From NCBI GenBank assembly GCA_947488615.1, contig CANKZU010000001.1, positions 62,001-126,000 of the forward strand: 64,000 bases of DNA. Reading direction: 5' to 3'. Position numbers and translations under genes: made by a program. The stretch is from an uncultured Aurantimonas sp. Its GTDB lineage: Bacteria; Pseudomonadota; Alphaproteobacteria; Rhizobiales; Rhizobiaceae. The notes below the pieces were generated by a model. That model saw only the letters and a program-made list of their open reading frames with translations, searched no databases and was not told the origin of the DNA. Shown piece after piece: positions 44,140-52,998 of this stretch. Positions within the stretch are counted from its first letter, which is position 1, and every line of letters begins with the position of its first letter.

Positions 44140-45594
44140 TCAGTTCATCTGCGACTTGATGAAGTCCTTGACGATCGAGACGATGCCCCGCGACAGTAGC
44201 GCGTCGAGCGCATCGCAGAACTGATCGACATGCTCCTCGCCGCAGATCAGCGGCGGCTCCAGCCGGATGACGTTGCGATTGTATTCGGTGAAGGCGACCA
44301 GAACGTCGTGGTCGCGCAGGAGCAGCGCTCCGATGAAGCCGGACAGCGAGCCTTTGAGCTTTTCGTCGAGGATCGCCACCATCGGGCGCAGCGCCAGCGG
44401 CAATGTGCGCGAGAAATCATGGAACTCCAGGCCGACCATCAGCCCCTGGCCGCGCACGTCCTTGATGATCGAGGGATAACGCGACTTGATCTCCTTGAGG
44501 CGGGCCAGTAGATGCGCGCCCACATCGTCGGCATTGCCGATCAAATCGTCGTCGTAGAGGACATTGAGACCCTCGATCGCGGTGACGCAGGCTTCGCCGA
44601 TGCCGCCAAAGGTGGCTTGGGCGTGGATCATCGCCGTCTTCGGCGAACCATAGGCCTTCATGTAGACCTCACGTCTGGCGATCATCGCGCCGACCGCCGC
44701 CTTGCCGGCGCCGAGCGACTTGGCAAGGGCCGTGACGTCCGGCACGACGCCGTGATGCTCGAAGGCGTAGAAGCGACCGGTGCGCCCGTAGCCGCACTGG
44801 ACCTCGTCGGCGACCCACAAGACGTTGTGCTTGTCGCACAGCGCTCGCACGCCTTGCCAATAGGCTGTCGGGGCGCCGATGATACCGCCGCCGCCCTGCA
44901 CCGTTTCCAGCACGACGACGCCGATGTCGGGGTCGCTGCGAATGGCGTTGGTCAGCGCCTCGAGATCGCCGAACGGAACCTTGAAGGTGTTGCCGACCAG
45001 CTTGAACTCACCCTGGTAGAGCGGCGAATCCGTCAGCGAGAGAACGCCCTTGGTCTTGCCGTGGAAGGAATTCTCGGCATGCACGATCTTGCAGTTCCTG
45101 CGGCCCGAAGCGCGCTCGGCGACCTTGATCGCCGCCTCCATCGCTTCCGACCCGGACGAGCCGAGGAACACCATGTCGAGATCGCCAGGCGAACAGGCGG
45201 CGAGGTTCTTGGCGAGCGCCGCCGCGTATTGGGAGAGGAACGCGATCGCGATCTCGTGGCGCTTCTCGTCCTGGAAGCGCTGCCGGGCCGCCAGAATGCG
45301 CGGATGGTTGTGGCCAAAGGCGAGCGAGCCGAATCCGCCGAAGAAGTCGAGGATCTTCCGGCCGTTCTGGTCGATGTAATACATCCCCTCGGCGCTCTCG
45401 ACCTTCACCTTGTGGAAGCCGAGCAGCTTCATGAAGTGGAACTGACCGGGATTGATGTGATCCTTGAAGACGTCGGCCATCGTCTGGACGTCGAGCGTCT
45501 TGGCCTCCTCGACGGTCAGAAGGTCGGGTTTGGCAGGCCCGCGCCGAAAAGGCTCATCGAGCGCGGGAGCGGTGACCGTGGGGCGATCGAGCAT
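44140..45594 (-). CDS. Class III PLP-dependent aminotransferase
   Basis: A 484-residue fold-type I aminotransferase of class III. Seen: FFGGFGSLAFGHNHPRI, FLGSSGSEAMEAAIK (phosphate-binding), ENSFHGKTKG, ADEVQCGYGRTGRF (Asp for the pyridine nitrogen) and ALAKSLGAGK, which includes the Schiff-base Lys region. Class III enzymes usually act on omega-amines or keto acids. Here, between an epimerase and a GT-C-like gene, a role in amination of a lipid-linked or other sugar ketone is possible but unproven. Confidence 0.85.
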   Translation of the reverse strand: MLDRPTVTAPALDEPFRRGPAKPDLLTVEEAKTLDVQTMADVFKDHINPGQFHFMKLLGFHKVKVESAEGMYYIDQNGRKILDFFGGFGSLAFGHNHPRILAARQRFQDEKRHEIAIAFLSQYAAALAKNLAACSPGDLDMVFLGSSGSEAMEAAIKVAERASGRRNCKIVHAENSFHGKTKGVLSLTDSPLYQGEFKLVGNTFKVPFGDLEALTNAIRSDPDIGVVVLETVQGGGGIIGAPTAYWQGVRALCDKHNVLWVADEVQCGYGRTGRFYAFEHHGVVPDVTALAKSLGAGKAAVGAMIARREVYMKAYGSPKTAMIHAQATFGGIGEACVTAIEGLNVLYDDDLIGNADDVGAHLLARLKEIKSRYPSIIKDVRGQGLMVGLEFHDFSRTLPLALRPMVAILDEKLKGSLSGFIGALLLRDHDVLVAFTEYNRNVIRLEPPLICGEEHVDQFCDALDALLSRGIVSIVKDFIKSQMN

Positions 45595-45611
45595 ATCGGC
45601 TCTCCTGGTTC

Positions 45612-46625
45612 TTATTCGGCGGGTTGTATGAAAGCGGTGGAAGCGGGCCGGTGGGCCTCAAGCTTGGCCCGGTATTCCGAATAGGCGGCGATGAGCATGT
45701 CCTCATCGCGATATTGCGGAACCCAGTCGAGATCGCGCTCACCCTTCGACACGTCGAGGACGCATAGTTCGTCGGCGATCAGATACTGTTCCGGATCCAT
45801 CAGCGGCACATTCAGCAGGTCGAGCAGGTCGAGCGTCCGCTTCACCGCCCAGCCTGGGGTCGGCACGAGAAGGGACTTCGAGCCGGCGTGCTTGACCAGA
45901 TCGCCAAGCAGGCGCCGCACCGGCGGCGGGTTGAGGGAACCCAGATTATAGGCCTCGTTCGGCACGCCGGCCTTCCAGGCGAGCCGCGCCGCTTCGGCGC
46001 AGTCGAACACCGAGATGAACTGATAGGGATTCTTGCCCGATCCGATCATCGGCACCGGCAGGTTGCGGTCGATCAGCTTGAACAGCTTTTCCAAGATACC
46101 GAGCCGGCCCGGCCCGATGATGAGCCGCGGGCGGAACAGGGTAATGTTCATGCCGCGCTCGCGCCATTCGGCCGCCAGATACTCGGTATCGAGCTTCGAC
46201 TGGCCGTATTCTCCGAGCGGGGCAACCGGATGCTCCTCGGTCATCGGGTGGGTGACCGTGTGGCCGTAGATCATGTCGGTGGTGAAATGCACGAGGTTCG
46301 GCGCGCCAGCGGCATGCATGGCCTCGATGATGTGCTTGGTGCCGAAGAAGTTCACCGGATAGAAAAAGTCGTGGCGCTTGGCCCGCGGCATGATCGGCGA
46401 CAGCATCTTGGCCGACAGATTGTAGACCATGTCGTCGGCGCCGATCGGCACGCGCTGGAGCGCTTCCGGATCGGTCACGTCGGTCGCGACGAAGGTGCAG
46501 TTGCCATAATGCGCCAGATCGCTCTTGTTGACGTCGGCGACGACGACCTCTTCGCCGTCCTGCACGAGCTTTTCGGCCAGGTGGCGGCCGACGAAACCGT
46601 CGCCGCCGAACAGGATATGCTTCAT
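45612..46625 (-). CDS. NAD-dependent epimerase/dehydratase (extended SDR)
   Basis: A 337-residue extended short-chain dehydrogenase. The cofactor motif is ILFGGDGFVGRHLAE at the N-terminus, and the catalytic pair appears in GEYGQSK (Tyr-x3-Lys). Substrate is a nucleotide- or lipid-linked sugar. The ATG at 46625 overlaps the stop codon region of the SMR-like gene by 4 bp (ATGA), so the two are coupled. In the DprE1-containing island it could be the reductase that follows oxidation, in place of a classical DprE2. Confidence 0.86.
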   Translation of the reverse strand: MKHILFGGDGFVGRHLAEKLVQDGEEVVVADVNKSDLAHYGNCTFVATDVTDPEALQRVPIGADDMVYNLSAKMLSPIMPRAKRHDFFYPVNFFGTKHIIEAMHAAGAPNLVHFTTDMIYGHTVTHPMTEEHPVAPLGEYGQSKLDTEYLAAEWRERGMNITLFRPRLIIGPGRLGILEKLFKLIDRNLPVPMIGSGKNPYQFISVFDCAEAARLAWKAGVPNEAYNLGSLNPPPVRRLLGDLVKHAGSKSLLVPTPGWAVKRTLDLLDLLNVPLMDPEQYLIADELCVLDVSKGERDLDWVPQYRDEDMLIAAYSEYRAKLEAHRPASTAFIQPAE

Positions 46626-47059
46626 CGGGAAACCTCGTGTGCGGAGTCGTTGGACAATGCGGCGATTTCGTCCTCGCCTTGGATCTTGGAGCCGCCCTGG
46701 GCGATGAACACCGTGCCGAGGCATATCAGGGCGATGCCGCCGACACGCATGGCGTTGAGATCCTCGCGAAAGACGAAATAGGCGAAGACCGCGACCGCGA
46801 CATAAGCGAGCGACAGAAACGGATAGGCATATGACAGCTCGACCTTCGACAGGACGAAGAGATGCGAGGCCATCGATATGACGAAGGTCAAGAGGCCGAG
46901 GAAGACCCAGGGACTGAAGACGATCTGCAGGATCTTGACGATCGGATTGACGCCAGCGAACGATAGGGGGCCGAGCTGGATCATGCCGTATTTCAGCATC
47001 ACCTGCGCCGCGGCATTGGTGAACACCGTGAACAGGATAAAGGGGAGAAACTTCGCCAT
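46622..47059 (-). CDS. EamA/SMR-like membrane protein, possible lipid-linked sugar flippase subunit
   Basis: A 145-residue protein with four hydrophobic helices (FLPFILFTVFTNAAAQVMLKYG, VFLGLLTFVISMASHLFVL, YAYPFLSLAYVAVAVFAYFVF, VGGIALICLGTVFIA). Size and pattern match ArnE/ArnF-like and other short EamA proteins that flip undecaprenyl-linked amino sugars. Its stop codon overlaps the epimerase start. It heads the four-gene unit 47059-44140, which starts after an AT-rich gap. Confidence 0.78.
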   Translation of the reverse strand: MAKFLPFILFTVFTNAAAQVMLKYGMIQLGPLSFAGVNPIVKILQIVFSPWVFLGLLTFVISMASHLFVLSKVELSYAYPFLSLAYVAVAVFAYFVFREDLNAMRVGGIALICLGTVFIAQGGSKIQGEDEIAALSNDSAHEVSR

Positions 47060-47239
47060 CGATACCGCCTTATTGGAATGAGCGACGTCTTCGACGCGTC
47101 GCTATGTGGATACATAGTATAAATCTGTATGATATGGGTTAAATCGGCTTAAATCAGGCGGATTTGGCGGGAATTCGCAAATTTTACGGTAAATTTTCGA
47201 TTGATACTGTCGTTATAATTTTATATTTTGGTTGAACGG
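47060..47239 (-). promoter_or_regulatory. AT-rich promoter region of the four-gene glycan unit
   Basis: This 180-bp gap is visibly far richer in A+T than its surroundings, especially 47100-47235. On the minus strand TATACT occurs at 47121-47116, and short AAATC-containing repeats occur near 47135-47160. It separates the DprE1-like gene from the SMR-like gene, suggesting an independent promoter, perhaps silenced or bent by a nucleoid protein. Confidence 0.5.
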
Positions 47240-48562
47240 TCAGTCGTCCCTTAGGGCAACCCTCTTCCAGAAGTCCGAAACCATCGCCGGATCGCGGAGC
47301 GCTTCGAGGGCGCGCCAACGGGGAAAACCGGCGGCGAAGGTTTCCGCCGACATGCGCGCGTCCTTATAGGGATTCACGGCGCCACCGGCCTCGACGGTGA
47401 TCCGGTCGAGCTCCGCCAACAAGCGCAGCGTTTTCTCGCCGCGATGGGGAAAATCGAGGGTCAGCGTATATCCCGCGCGCGGAAAGCTGGTCAGGCCGGG
47501 ACTGACCTGCTCTCCGAAGCGTTTGAGAACCGTGAGAAACGAGCCGTGATCGTGGCGGCGGGCGCATTCGATCAACGCACGGACTGCATCACGGCCGGTA
47601 TCCGGCGGCACGACGCTCTGATGCTGATGCAGCCCGCCAGGGCCATAGAGCCGGTTCCACCCGCCGATCCGGTCGAGCGGATAGAAGAACTGGTCGAAGG
47701 CCACAATCTGCCGGCTTGTCCCCTTCCCGGCCCTGCGGAAATAGGCTTCGTTGAAGGCTCGCAGGGCCAGCCCCCGTAGCGGACTGAACGGCGGCGTGAA
47801 CGGGACGCCCGCCAACGGTGCGCGGGCGATCCCGGTCATATCGCCGTCCGCCGCGTGATCGCCGGCGATCAAATGACCGCGGCCGAGCGAGGCGCCGCTG
47901 GCAAGCGAATCGATCCAGGCGACGGCGTATTCGTGACGCCGGTCGTCGTCCTCGGCGATGTCGAAATAGTCGTCCAGCCGCTCGAAGCGCGTCGTCGTCT
48001 GGACGATCGACAGCGACGGAACCTTGAGCAGCCGGATCGTCGCCCGCCGGATCAGGCCGGTCAGACCCATGCCGGAAATCGTCGCGGCGAACAGGCGCGG
48101 GTTGCTGGTCTTGCTGCACAGGATGCAGCCGTCGACCGAGCGATCGAGATCGAAGGCCTCCACCCATTGGCCGAATGTGCCCCGGCGATGGTGGTTCTTA
48201 CCGTGGATGTCGTTGGCGATTGCGCCGCCGAGGGTGACGAACTGGGTTCCCGGCGTCACCGGCAGGAACCAGCCTTGCGGCGCCACATGCCGGGTTATCT
48301 CGCACAGCAGCACGCCCGCATCGGCCGTCAGCAGACCGGCGATCGGGTCAAAGGACTGGATCCGGCTCGCCGGACGGCTGTCGATCAGCGTCCCGCGATC
48401 GTTATGACAGCTGTCACCATAGGAGCGCCCGTTGCCGAACGGCAGAAATCCCCCCTCGCCGCCATCGCCGCGAGCCGGAACGCCCGGCAATTGCGCCGCC
48501 TCCACGGCGAGCCGCTTTGCCGGCCGCAGCCTGCCCCAGCTTTCGTAAGCGAAATCAGACAT
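47240..48562 (-). CDS. DprE1-like FAD-binding oxidoreductase
   Basis: A 440-residue vanillyl-alcohol-oxidase-fold flavoprotein. Seen: FGNGRSYGDSC, GLLTADAGVLLCEI, FLPVTPGTQFVTLGGAIANDIHGKNHH and FGQWVEAFDL, all close to decaprenylphosphoryl-ribose 2'-oxidase (DprE1). It would oxidise the 2'-OH of a polyprenyl-phosphoribose to a ketone. Its start overlaps the HAD-UbiA gene by 8 bp. No clear DprE2-type short SDR is adjacent; an extended SDR occurs two genes on. Confidence 0.87.
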   Translation of the reverse strand: MSDFAYESWGRLRPAKRLAVEAAQLPGVPARGDGGEGGFLPFGNGRSYGDSCHNDRGTLIDSRPASRIQSFDPIAGLLTADAGVLLCEITRHVAPQGWFLPVTPGTQFVTLGGAIANDIHGKNHHRRGTFGQWVEAFDLDRSVDGCILCSKTSNPRLFAATISGMGLTGLIRRATIRLLKVPSLSIVQTTTRFERLDDYFDIAEDDDRRHEYAVAWIDSLASGASLGRGHLIAGDHAADGDMTGIARAPLAGVPFTPPFSPLRGLALRAFNEAYFRRAGKGTSRQIVAFDQFFYPLDRIGGWNRLYGPGGLHQHQSVVPPDTGRDAVRALIECARRHDHGSFLTVLKRFGEQVSPGLTSFPRAGYTLTLDFPHRGEKTLRLLAELDRITVEAGGAVNPYKDARMSAETFAAGFPRWRALEALRDPAMVSDFWKRVALRDD

Positions 48563-50024
48563 AGGCGGCGGCCAGAAACATGATCGCGCCGAGTCCGATC
48601 ATCAACTGGCTGCGCCAATCCCGCAGGATGAAGACGACCGGGTCCTCGTGCATCTCGTCGCGGCGGGCGAGAATCCAGATCCGCACGATGATGTAAAGAA
48701 CCAGCGGACAGAGCGCCCAAGCCAGATAGGGCACGGTGAATTGCTCGCGGACTTCCGCGCTGTCCACGTAGAGCGCCAGGACGAGTACCGAGGCGAAGCC
48801 GGAGGCGAGACCGGCCTGGGCCAGCGTTTCCAGATCGGCATCGACATAGCCGCGGCCGGTCTTGGAGCGGTGCGCCCCGGTGCCGAAATCCTGAAGCTCG
48901 GTGAAGCGCTTCACCAAAGCGAGGGACAGGAAGAAGAACAGGGAAAAGGCCAGAAGCCAAAACGACGTCTCGACGCCCGAAGCTTCCGATCCGGCAATGA
49001 TGCGCATCGTATAGAGCCCCGCCAGGACCAGGACATCGATCAGCAACATGCGCTTGATGAAAAGCGAATAGGCGGTCGTCGTCACCAGATAGATGCCCAG
49101 GACGGCGAGAAAGTGCTCCGGCAAAATCCAGGCGATCGCCAACGACGCGATCAACAGCCCCGCCGCCAGCTTCAGTCCGGTGGGGATCGCCAGCGCCCCG
49201 CTGGCGAAGGGACGGTTCCGCTTGGACTTGTGTTTGCGGTCGGCGGTGAGATCGACAAGGTCATTGCCGATGTAGACCGCCGACGCCGCAAGCGAGAAGC
49301 TAACGAAGGCCAGCACGGCCCCGACCAGCATCTGCAGATCGAAGAACTCATGCGACAGGGTCATCGGCACGAAAATCAAAAGGTTCTTCATCCACTGATG
49401 CGGGCGCAGCGCCTTGATGGCGGGCCTGAGCCAGCCGCCGTCTTCGTCGATGCGGTTCGCGCCGCTGCGCTTCTGCCAGCGGTCTGCGGCCCGATCGGGC
49501 GCGACCACGGTCGCTTCATCCGCCTTGTCGAGCAGGCAGATATCTTCGTGGGAATTGCCAAGATAATCGAAACGGCCCTCGCCGCAGTCGCTCATGATGC
49601 GGTCGAGCTTGCGTTCCGCCGTGAGATTGACCGTCTCGTCGGAGGCCATGACCGCATCAAACACCCCCAGATGGTCGGCGACCGCATGGGCGAGCTTTTC
49701 GTTTGCGCCTGTCGCCAGGACAATGCGCCGACCCTCCGCCCGCGCTTGACGAAGCTGCGAGACGACGTCTTCACGATAGGGAAGCAGCGCCGCGTCGAAC
49801 TCCACGGCGGCGGCGAGTTCAGCCTTGAGACGTGCCTTGCCAGCGGCCAGCCACAGCGGAAGGCGATAAAGAATCTGGGGCCTTTGACGGAGCGCCAGGA
49901 ACAGCGTTTCCCATAGCAGATCGCTGCGGATCAGCGTTCCGTCGAGATCGACGAAGATCGTATTGTCCGTCTGCGGTGCTCTGGCGTCCAACGATCCAGC
50001 CCTCCTGCCGCGCCGCGCGGACAA
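48555..50024 (-). CDS. HAD phosphatase-UbiA prenyltransferase fusion (DPPR-synthase-like)
   Basis: A 489-residue fusion. The HAD domain (about residues 20-205) has FVDLDGTLI and the LATGANEK and YLGNSHEDICLL motifs. The UbiA domain (about residues 215-489) has the first Asp-rich motif NDLVDLTADRKHKSKRNRPFASG and nine or so helices. UbiA enzymes of this group attach 5-phosphoribosyl groups to polyprenyl phosphate, and the HAD part could remove the 5-phosphate. With the overlapping DprE1-like gene this predicts formation of polyprenylphosphoryl-ribose and its 2'-keto form. Confidence 0.87.
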   Translation of the reverse strand: MSARRGRRAGSLDARAPQTDNTIFVDLDGTLIRSDLLWETLFLALRQRPQILYRLPLWLAAGKARLKAELAAAVEFDAALLPYREDVVSQLRQARAEGRRIVLATGANEKLAHAVADHLGVFDAVMASDETVNLTAERKLDRIMSDCGEGRFDYLGNSHEDICLLDKADEATVVAPDRAADRWQKRSGANRIDEDGGWLRPAIKALRPHQWMKNLLIFVPMTLSHEFFDLQMLVGAVLAFVSFSLAASAVYIGNDLVDLTADRKHKSKRNRPFASGALAIPTGLKLAAGLLIASLAIAWILPEHFLAVLGIYLVTTTAYSLFIKRMLLIDVLVLAGLYTMRIIAGSEASGVETSFWLLAFSLFFFLSLALVKRFTELQDFGTGAHRSKTGRGYVDADLETLAQAGLASGFASVLVLALYVDSAEVREQFTVPYLAWALCPLVLYIIVRIWILARRDEMHEDPVVFILRDWRSQLMIGLGAIMFLAAAYV

Positions 50025-50211
50025 GATGGCGCGACGTTCACGGGACCGTTATGCGCGGCCGCGGTTTCAACGCGGTGAATTCTTGGGGATGCGCCGCCAG
50101 TTACCAAGAAGAACTTGGGAAGACGGTAAACAACAATTCAAGGCCATACCGCAGAGGCAGCGCTTCGTTGATGCCCGCGTCGCGGAACAGCCTAAAGGCT
50201 GTCACGATCGG

Positions 50212-51258
50212 TCATGCCGCTGCGAACGCCGCCACGAAGGCTGGCGCCGCCTCGGCCACCGCCGCGAGCGAGTAGCCGCCCTCCTGGACGATCACGGAAG
50301 GCAGCTTCAGACGACCGAGGATGGAGCCGACAGCCGGATAGGCGTCCGTCGAGACATCCAGTTTCGACAACGGATCGTCGCGATGGGCGTCCCAGCCGGC
50401 GGAGATCACCAGCGCCTCAGCCCCGAACCGGTCCGCCGCCGCTACCAAGCGCTCGACGGCCGCGACGAAAGCGGCGTCGTTAGCGCCGAACGGCAGCGGC
50501 AGGTTCAGGTTAAAGCCCTCGCCGGCCCCCTCCCCGCGCTCCTCGGCATAACCGAAATAATGCGGATAATAGGCCGACGGATCAGTGTGGACGGAACCGA
50601 CGAAGACATCGTCGCGGGCATAGAAGATCGCCTGGGTGCCGTCGCCGTGATGAGTGTCGAAGTCGAGGATCGCGACCTTGGCGTAGCGTTGGCGCAGTTG
50701 CTGCGCGGCGATCGCCGCGTTGTTGAAGAAGCAGAACCCGTTCGCCCGGTCCGGATAGGCATGGTGGCCAGGCGGCCGGCACAGCGCATAGGCGGCGGGC
50801 GCGCCGTCTGCCACCGTCCGCGCGGCGGCGACTGCGCTCGTCGCCGAGGCCAGCGCGGCATCGAAGCTTCGCGCGGTCATCGCGCAGGACAGATCGCCGA
50901 TATACCAGCCGGTTTGTCCGAGAATGCCGGTCGTCTTCGGCGTCGGCCGGGCTCCCAGCCGGGTGGCGCCCGAGAAATAGGGATGCACGTTGGGCAGGAC
51001 TTCCGGCCCGGCATTCGGAAGCGCCTGGAACCGCTCGAAGGCGCTTTTCAGAAAGCTCACATAGTGATCCGCATGGACGGCAAGCACCGGATCGAGACCG
51101 CAATCGCCCGGCGCCTCCGCCTCGATCCCGAGGGTGCGCAACGAGGCGATCAGCGTCTCGCCGCGTTCAGGGTTCTCGAGCGGGCGCACCAGCCGCCCGT
51201 GAACGCCGTACTGGGTCGGTTTATGGGCAAACTGGTCGGGGGTAAAGAACAGGCGCAT
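50212..51258 (-). CDS. Histone-deacetylase-family protein, acetylpolyamine amidohydrolase-like
   Basis: A 348-residue zinc amidohydrolase. The charge-relay and zinc motifs are CRPPGHHAYPDRANGFCFFNNAAIAAQ and LDFDTHHGDGTQ, with later SAGWDAHRDDPLS and EGGYSL. The insertion YYPHYFGYAEERGEGAGEGFN resembles bacterial acetylpolyamine amidohydrolases, which deacetylate N-acetylputrescine or N-acetylcadaverine. An aldehyde dehydrogenase lies upstream on the same strand, so polyamine catabolism is plausible. Confidence 0.87.
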   Translation of the reverse strand: MRLFFTPDQFAHKPTQYGVHGRLVRPLENPERGETLIASLRTLGIEAEAPGDCGLDPVLAVHADHYVSFLKSAFERFQALPNAGPEVLPNVHPYFSGATRLGARPTPKTTGILGQTGWYIGDLSCAMTARSFDAALASATSAVAAARTVADGAPAAYALCRPPGHHAYPDRANGFCFFNNAAIAAQQLRQRYAKVAILDFDTHHGDGTQAIFYARDDVFVGSVHTDPSAYYPHYFGYAEERGEGAGEGFNLNLPLPFGANDAAFVAAVERLVAAADRFGAEALVISAGWDAHRDDPLSKLDVSTDAYPAVGSILGRLKLPSVIVQEGGYSLAAVAEAAPAFVAAFAAA

Positions 51259-51390
51259 GCGGCGAATCCGGGTTTTGCGGTGGGAACCGATACCAATCCA
51301 CGGCAGGTCGAGAGCCTCGAAGGGAGCAGGCGCGGGTCCTTACCGCACAGAAACTCGAGTGCCCATCGCGCGGATCAGGATGTCGTAATG

Positions 51391-52827
51391 TCAGCGCCGG
51401 CTCAACAGCCGCGACGCCATCCCGGCGAGTTTCCCCCAAGGGGGGCCAAGACGCTCGAACACGTTGAAAGCGCCGACCTTGTAAACCGATCGGGCGTGGC
51501 TCAGGCGGCGAAACCCTTCAAAGCCGTGATAGGCGCCCATCCCGCTCGTCCCGACCCCCCCGAACGGCAGGCTTTCCTGCGCGACATGTAGCAGCGTGCC
51601 GTTGAGCGTCACCCCGCCTGACATCGTACCATCGAGAACCTGCGCCTGTTCGGCCTTATCATCGCTGAAACAATAGAGCGCCAACGGGCGATCTCGTGCG
51701 GCGACGTGGCGGATGGCGTCGTCCAGGCTGCCATAGCCGACAATCGGCAACACAGGGCCGAAGATTTCCTCTGTCATTAGCAGGCTCTCCGGTGCCGCCC
51801 CGAAGACGACGGTGGGACCCATCTTGCGGCCGGAATCCGCGCCGCTATCCTCATGCGACAGCACGGTGGCGCCCTCGGAGCGAACTGTCTCGACGGCGTC
51901 GCGAAGCCGTTGGTAATGCCGGTCGCCGATGATCGCCGAATAGTCGTTGTTGCCCGCGATCGCCGGATAGGCGCGGCGCGCCGACGCCATAACGGCCTCA
52001 GCGAAGGCAGCGATCTTGTCGTTCGGGACGAGCGCATAGTCAGGCGCGATGCAGGTTTGGCCGGCGTTGAGGAACTTGCCGAAGGCGATGCTGCTGGCGG
52101 CCTTGTCGAGCGGATAGTCCGGGCAGACGATCGCGGGCGACTTGCCGCCGAGTTCGAGCGTCACCGGGGTCAGGTTTTCCGCCGCCGCCTGCATGACTTT
52201 GCGGCCGACGGTGGTGGAACCGGTGAACAGGAGATGATCGAAGGGCAGGCTGGAAAAGCGCGACGCCTCCTCGACGCCACCGGTCACGACGGCGACTTGC
52301 TCGGGGTCGAAACGTTCGGCGACAAGGCGCTGCAGAAGATCGGCAAAGCGCGGCGCCATTTCCGACGGCTTCACCATGGCGCGATTGCCCGCCGCCAGCG
52401 CGTCGACGAGCGGCGACAGAGCCAGAAGCAGTGGATAATTCCACGGCGCGATGATGCCGACAACGCCGAGCGGCTCATGCCGCACCCAGGCGCGGGCCGG
52501 TTGAAACGCCAGATCGATATGGCGGCGCTGCGGCTTCATCCAGCCGGCGAGCTTGCGCCGTGCGTAGCGAATGGCGCCCAGGGTGGGGACGACCTCGAGG
52601 AGGTCGGTTTCATCGCGCGACCTATTGCCGAAATCCTGAGAAATCGCTTCCGCGATGGCGGACCGGTTGTCCGTCACAATACCGCGCAGACGACCCAACG
52701 CCTCCTGCCGCGTCTCCAGATCCGGAGCCGCTACGCGCCGGGACGCCTGATGCTGACTTTGGAACACGGCGCCCAAGTCGCGGTCGGGAACAGCCCCATC
52801 GGCAGTGGCTTCGGCATCCTGTGGCAT
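51391..52827 (-). CDS. Aldehyde dehydrogenase, coniferyl-aldehyde/ALDH3 type
   Basis: A 478-residue NAD(P)-dependent aldehyde dehydrogenase of the shorter ALDH3/CALDH type. Seen: VVGIIAPWNYPLLLALSPL, LFTGSTTVGRKVM, TLELGGKSPAIV (general base Glu) and NAGQTCIAPDY with the catalytic Cys. The C-terminal SLPFGGVGTSGMGAYHG is typical. The physiological aldehyde is unknown; aminoaldehydes from polyamines fit the next gene. Confidence 0.9.
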   Translation of the reverse strand: MPQDAEATADGAVPDRDLGAVFQSQHQASRRVAAPDLETRQEALGRLRGIVTDNRSAIAEAISQDFGNRSRDETDLLEVVPTLGAIRYARRKLAGWMKPQRRHIDLAFQPARAWVRHEPLGVVGIIAPWNYPLLLALSPLVDALAAGNRAMVKPSEMAPRFADLLQRLVAERFDPEQVAVVTGGVEEASRFSSLPFDHLLFTGSTTVGRKVMQAAAENLTPVTLELGGKSPAIVCPDYPLDKAASSIAFGKFLNAGQTCIAPDYALVPNDKIAAFAEAVMASARRAYPAIAGNNDYSAIIGDRHYQRLRDAVETVRSEGATVLSHEDSGADSGRKMGPTVVFGAAPESLLMTEEIFGPVLPIVGYGSLDDAIRHVAARDRPLALYCFSDDKAEQAQVLDGTMSGGVTLNGTLLHVAQESLPFGGVGTSGMGAYHGFEGFRRLSHARSVYKVGAFNVFERLGPPWGKLAGMASRLLSRR

Positions 52828-52930
52828 GGCGGGTCCAGCGTGTTCTGGTCGGCGTGGCTCCCGGTTTTACAACGGGGAAGACAATGCGCCAACAGCCGCC
52901 ATGGACCGGCAGCCCTGTGCACAAGACGCG

Positions 52931-52959
52931 ACCGGCCACGTCGCAAGGACGTGGCCGGT
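52931..52959 (-). terminator. Perfect 12-bp hairpin after the DUF3618 gene
   Basis: Bases 52931-52942 and 52948-52959 are exact inverse complements with a 5-base loop. It lies about 40 bp downstream of the stress operon on the minus strand and upstream of the aldehyde dehydrogenase gene. A T-run is lacking. Confidence 0.55.
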
Positions 52960-52998
52960 ATCGGCATCAGCGGCCTTCATGGCCGCCTGATATAGCGA

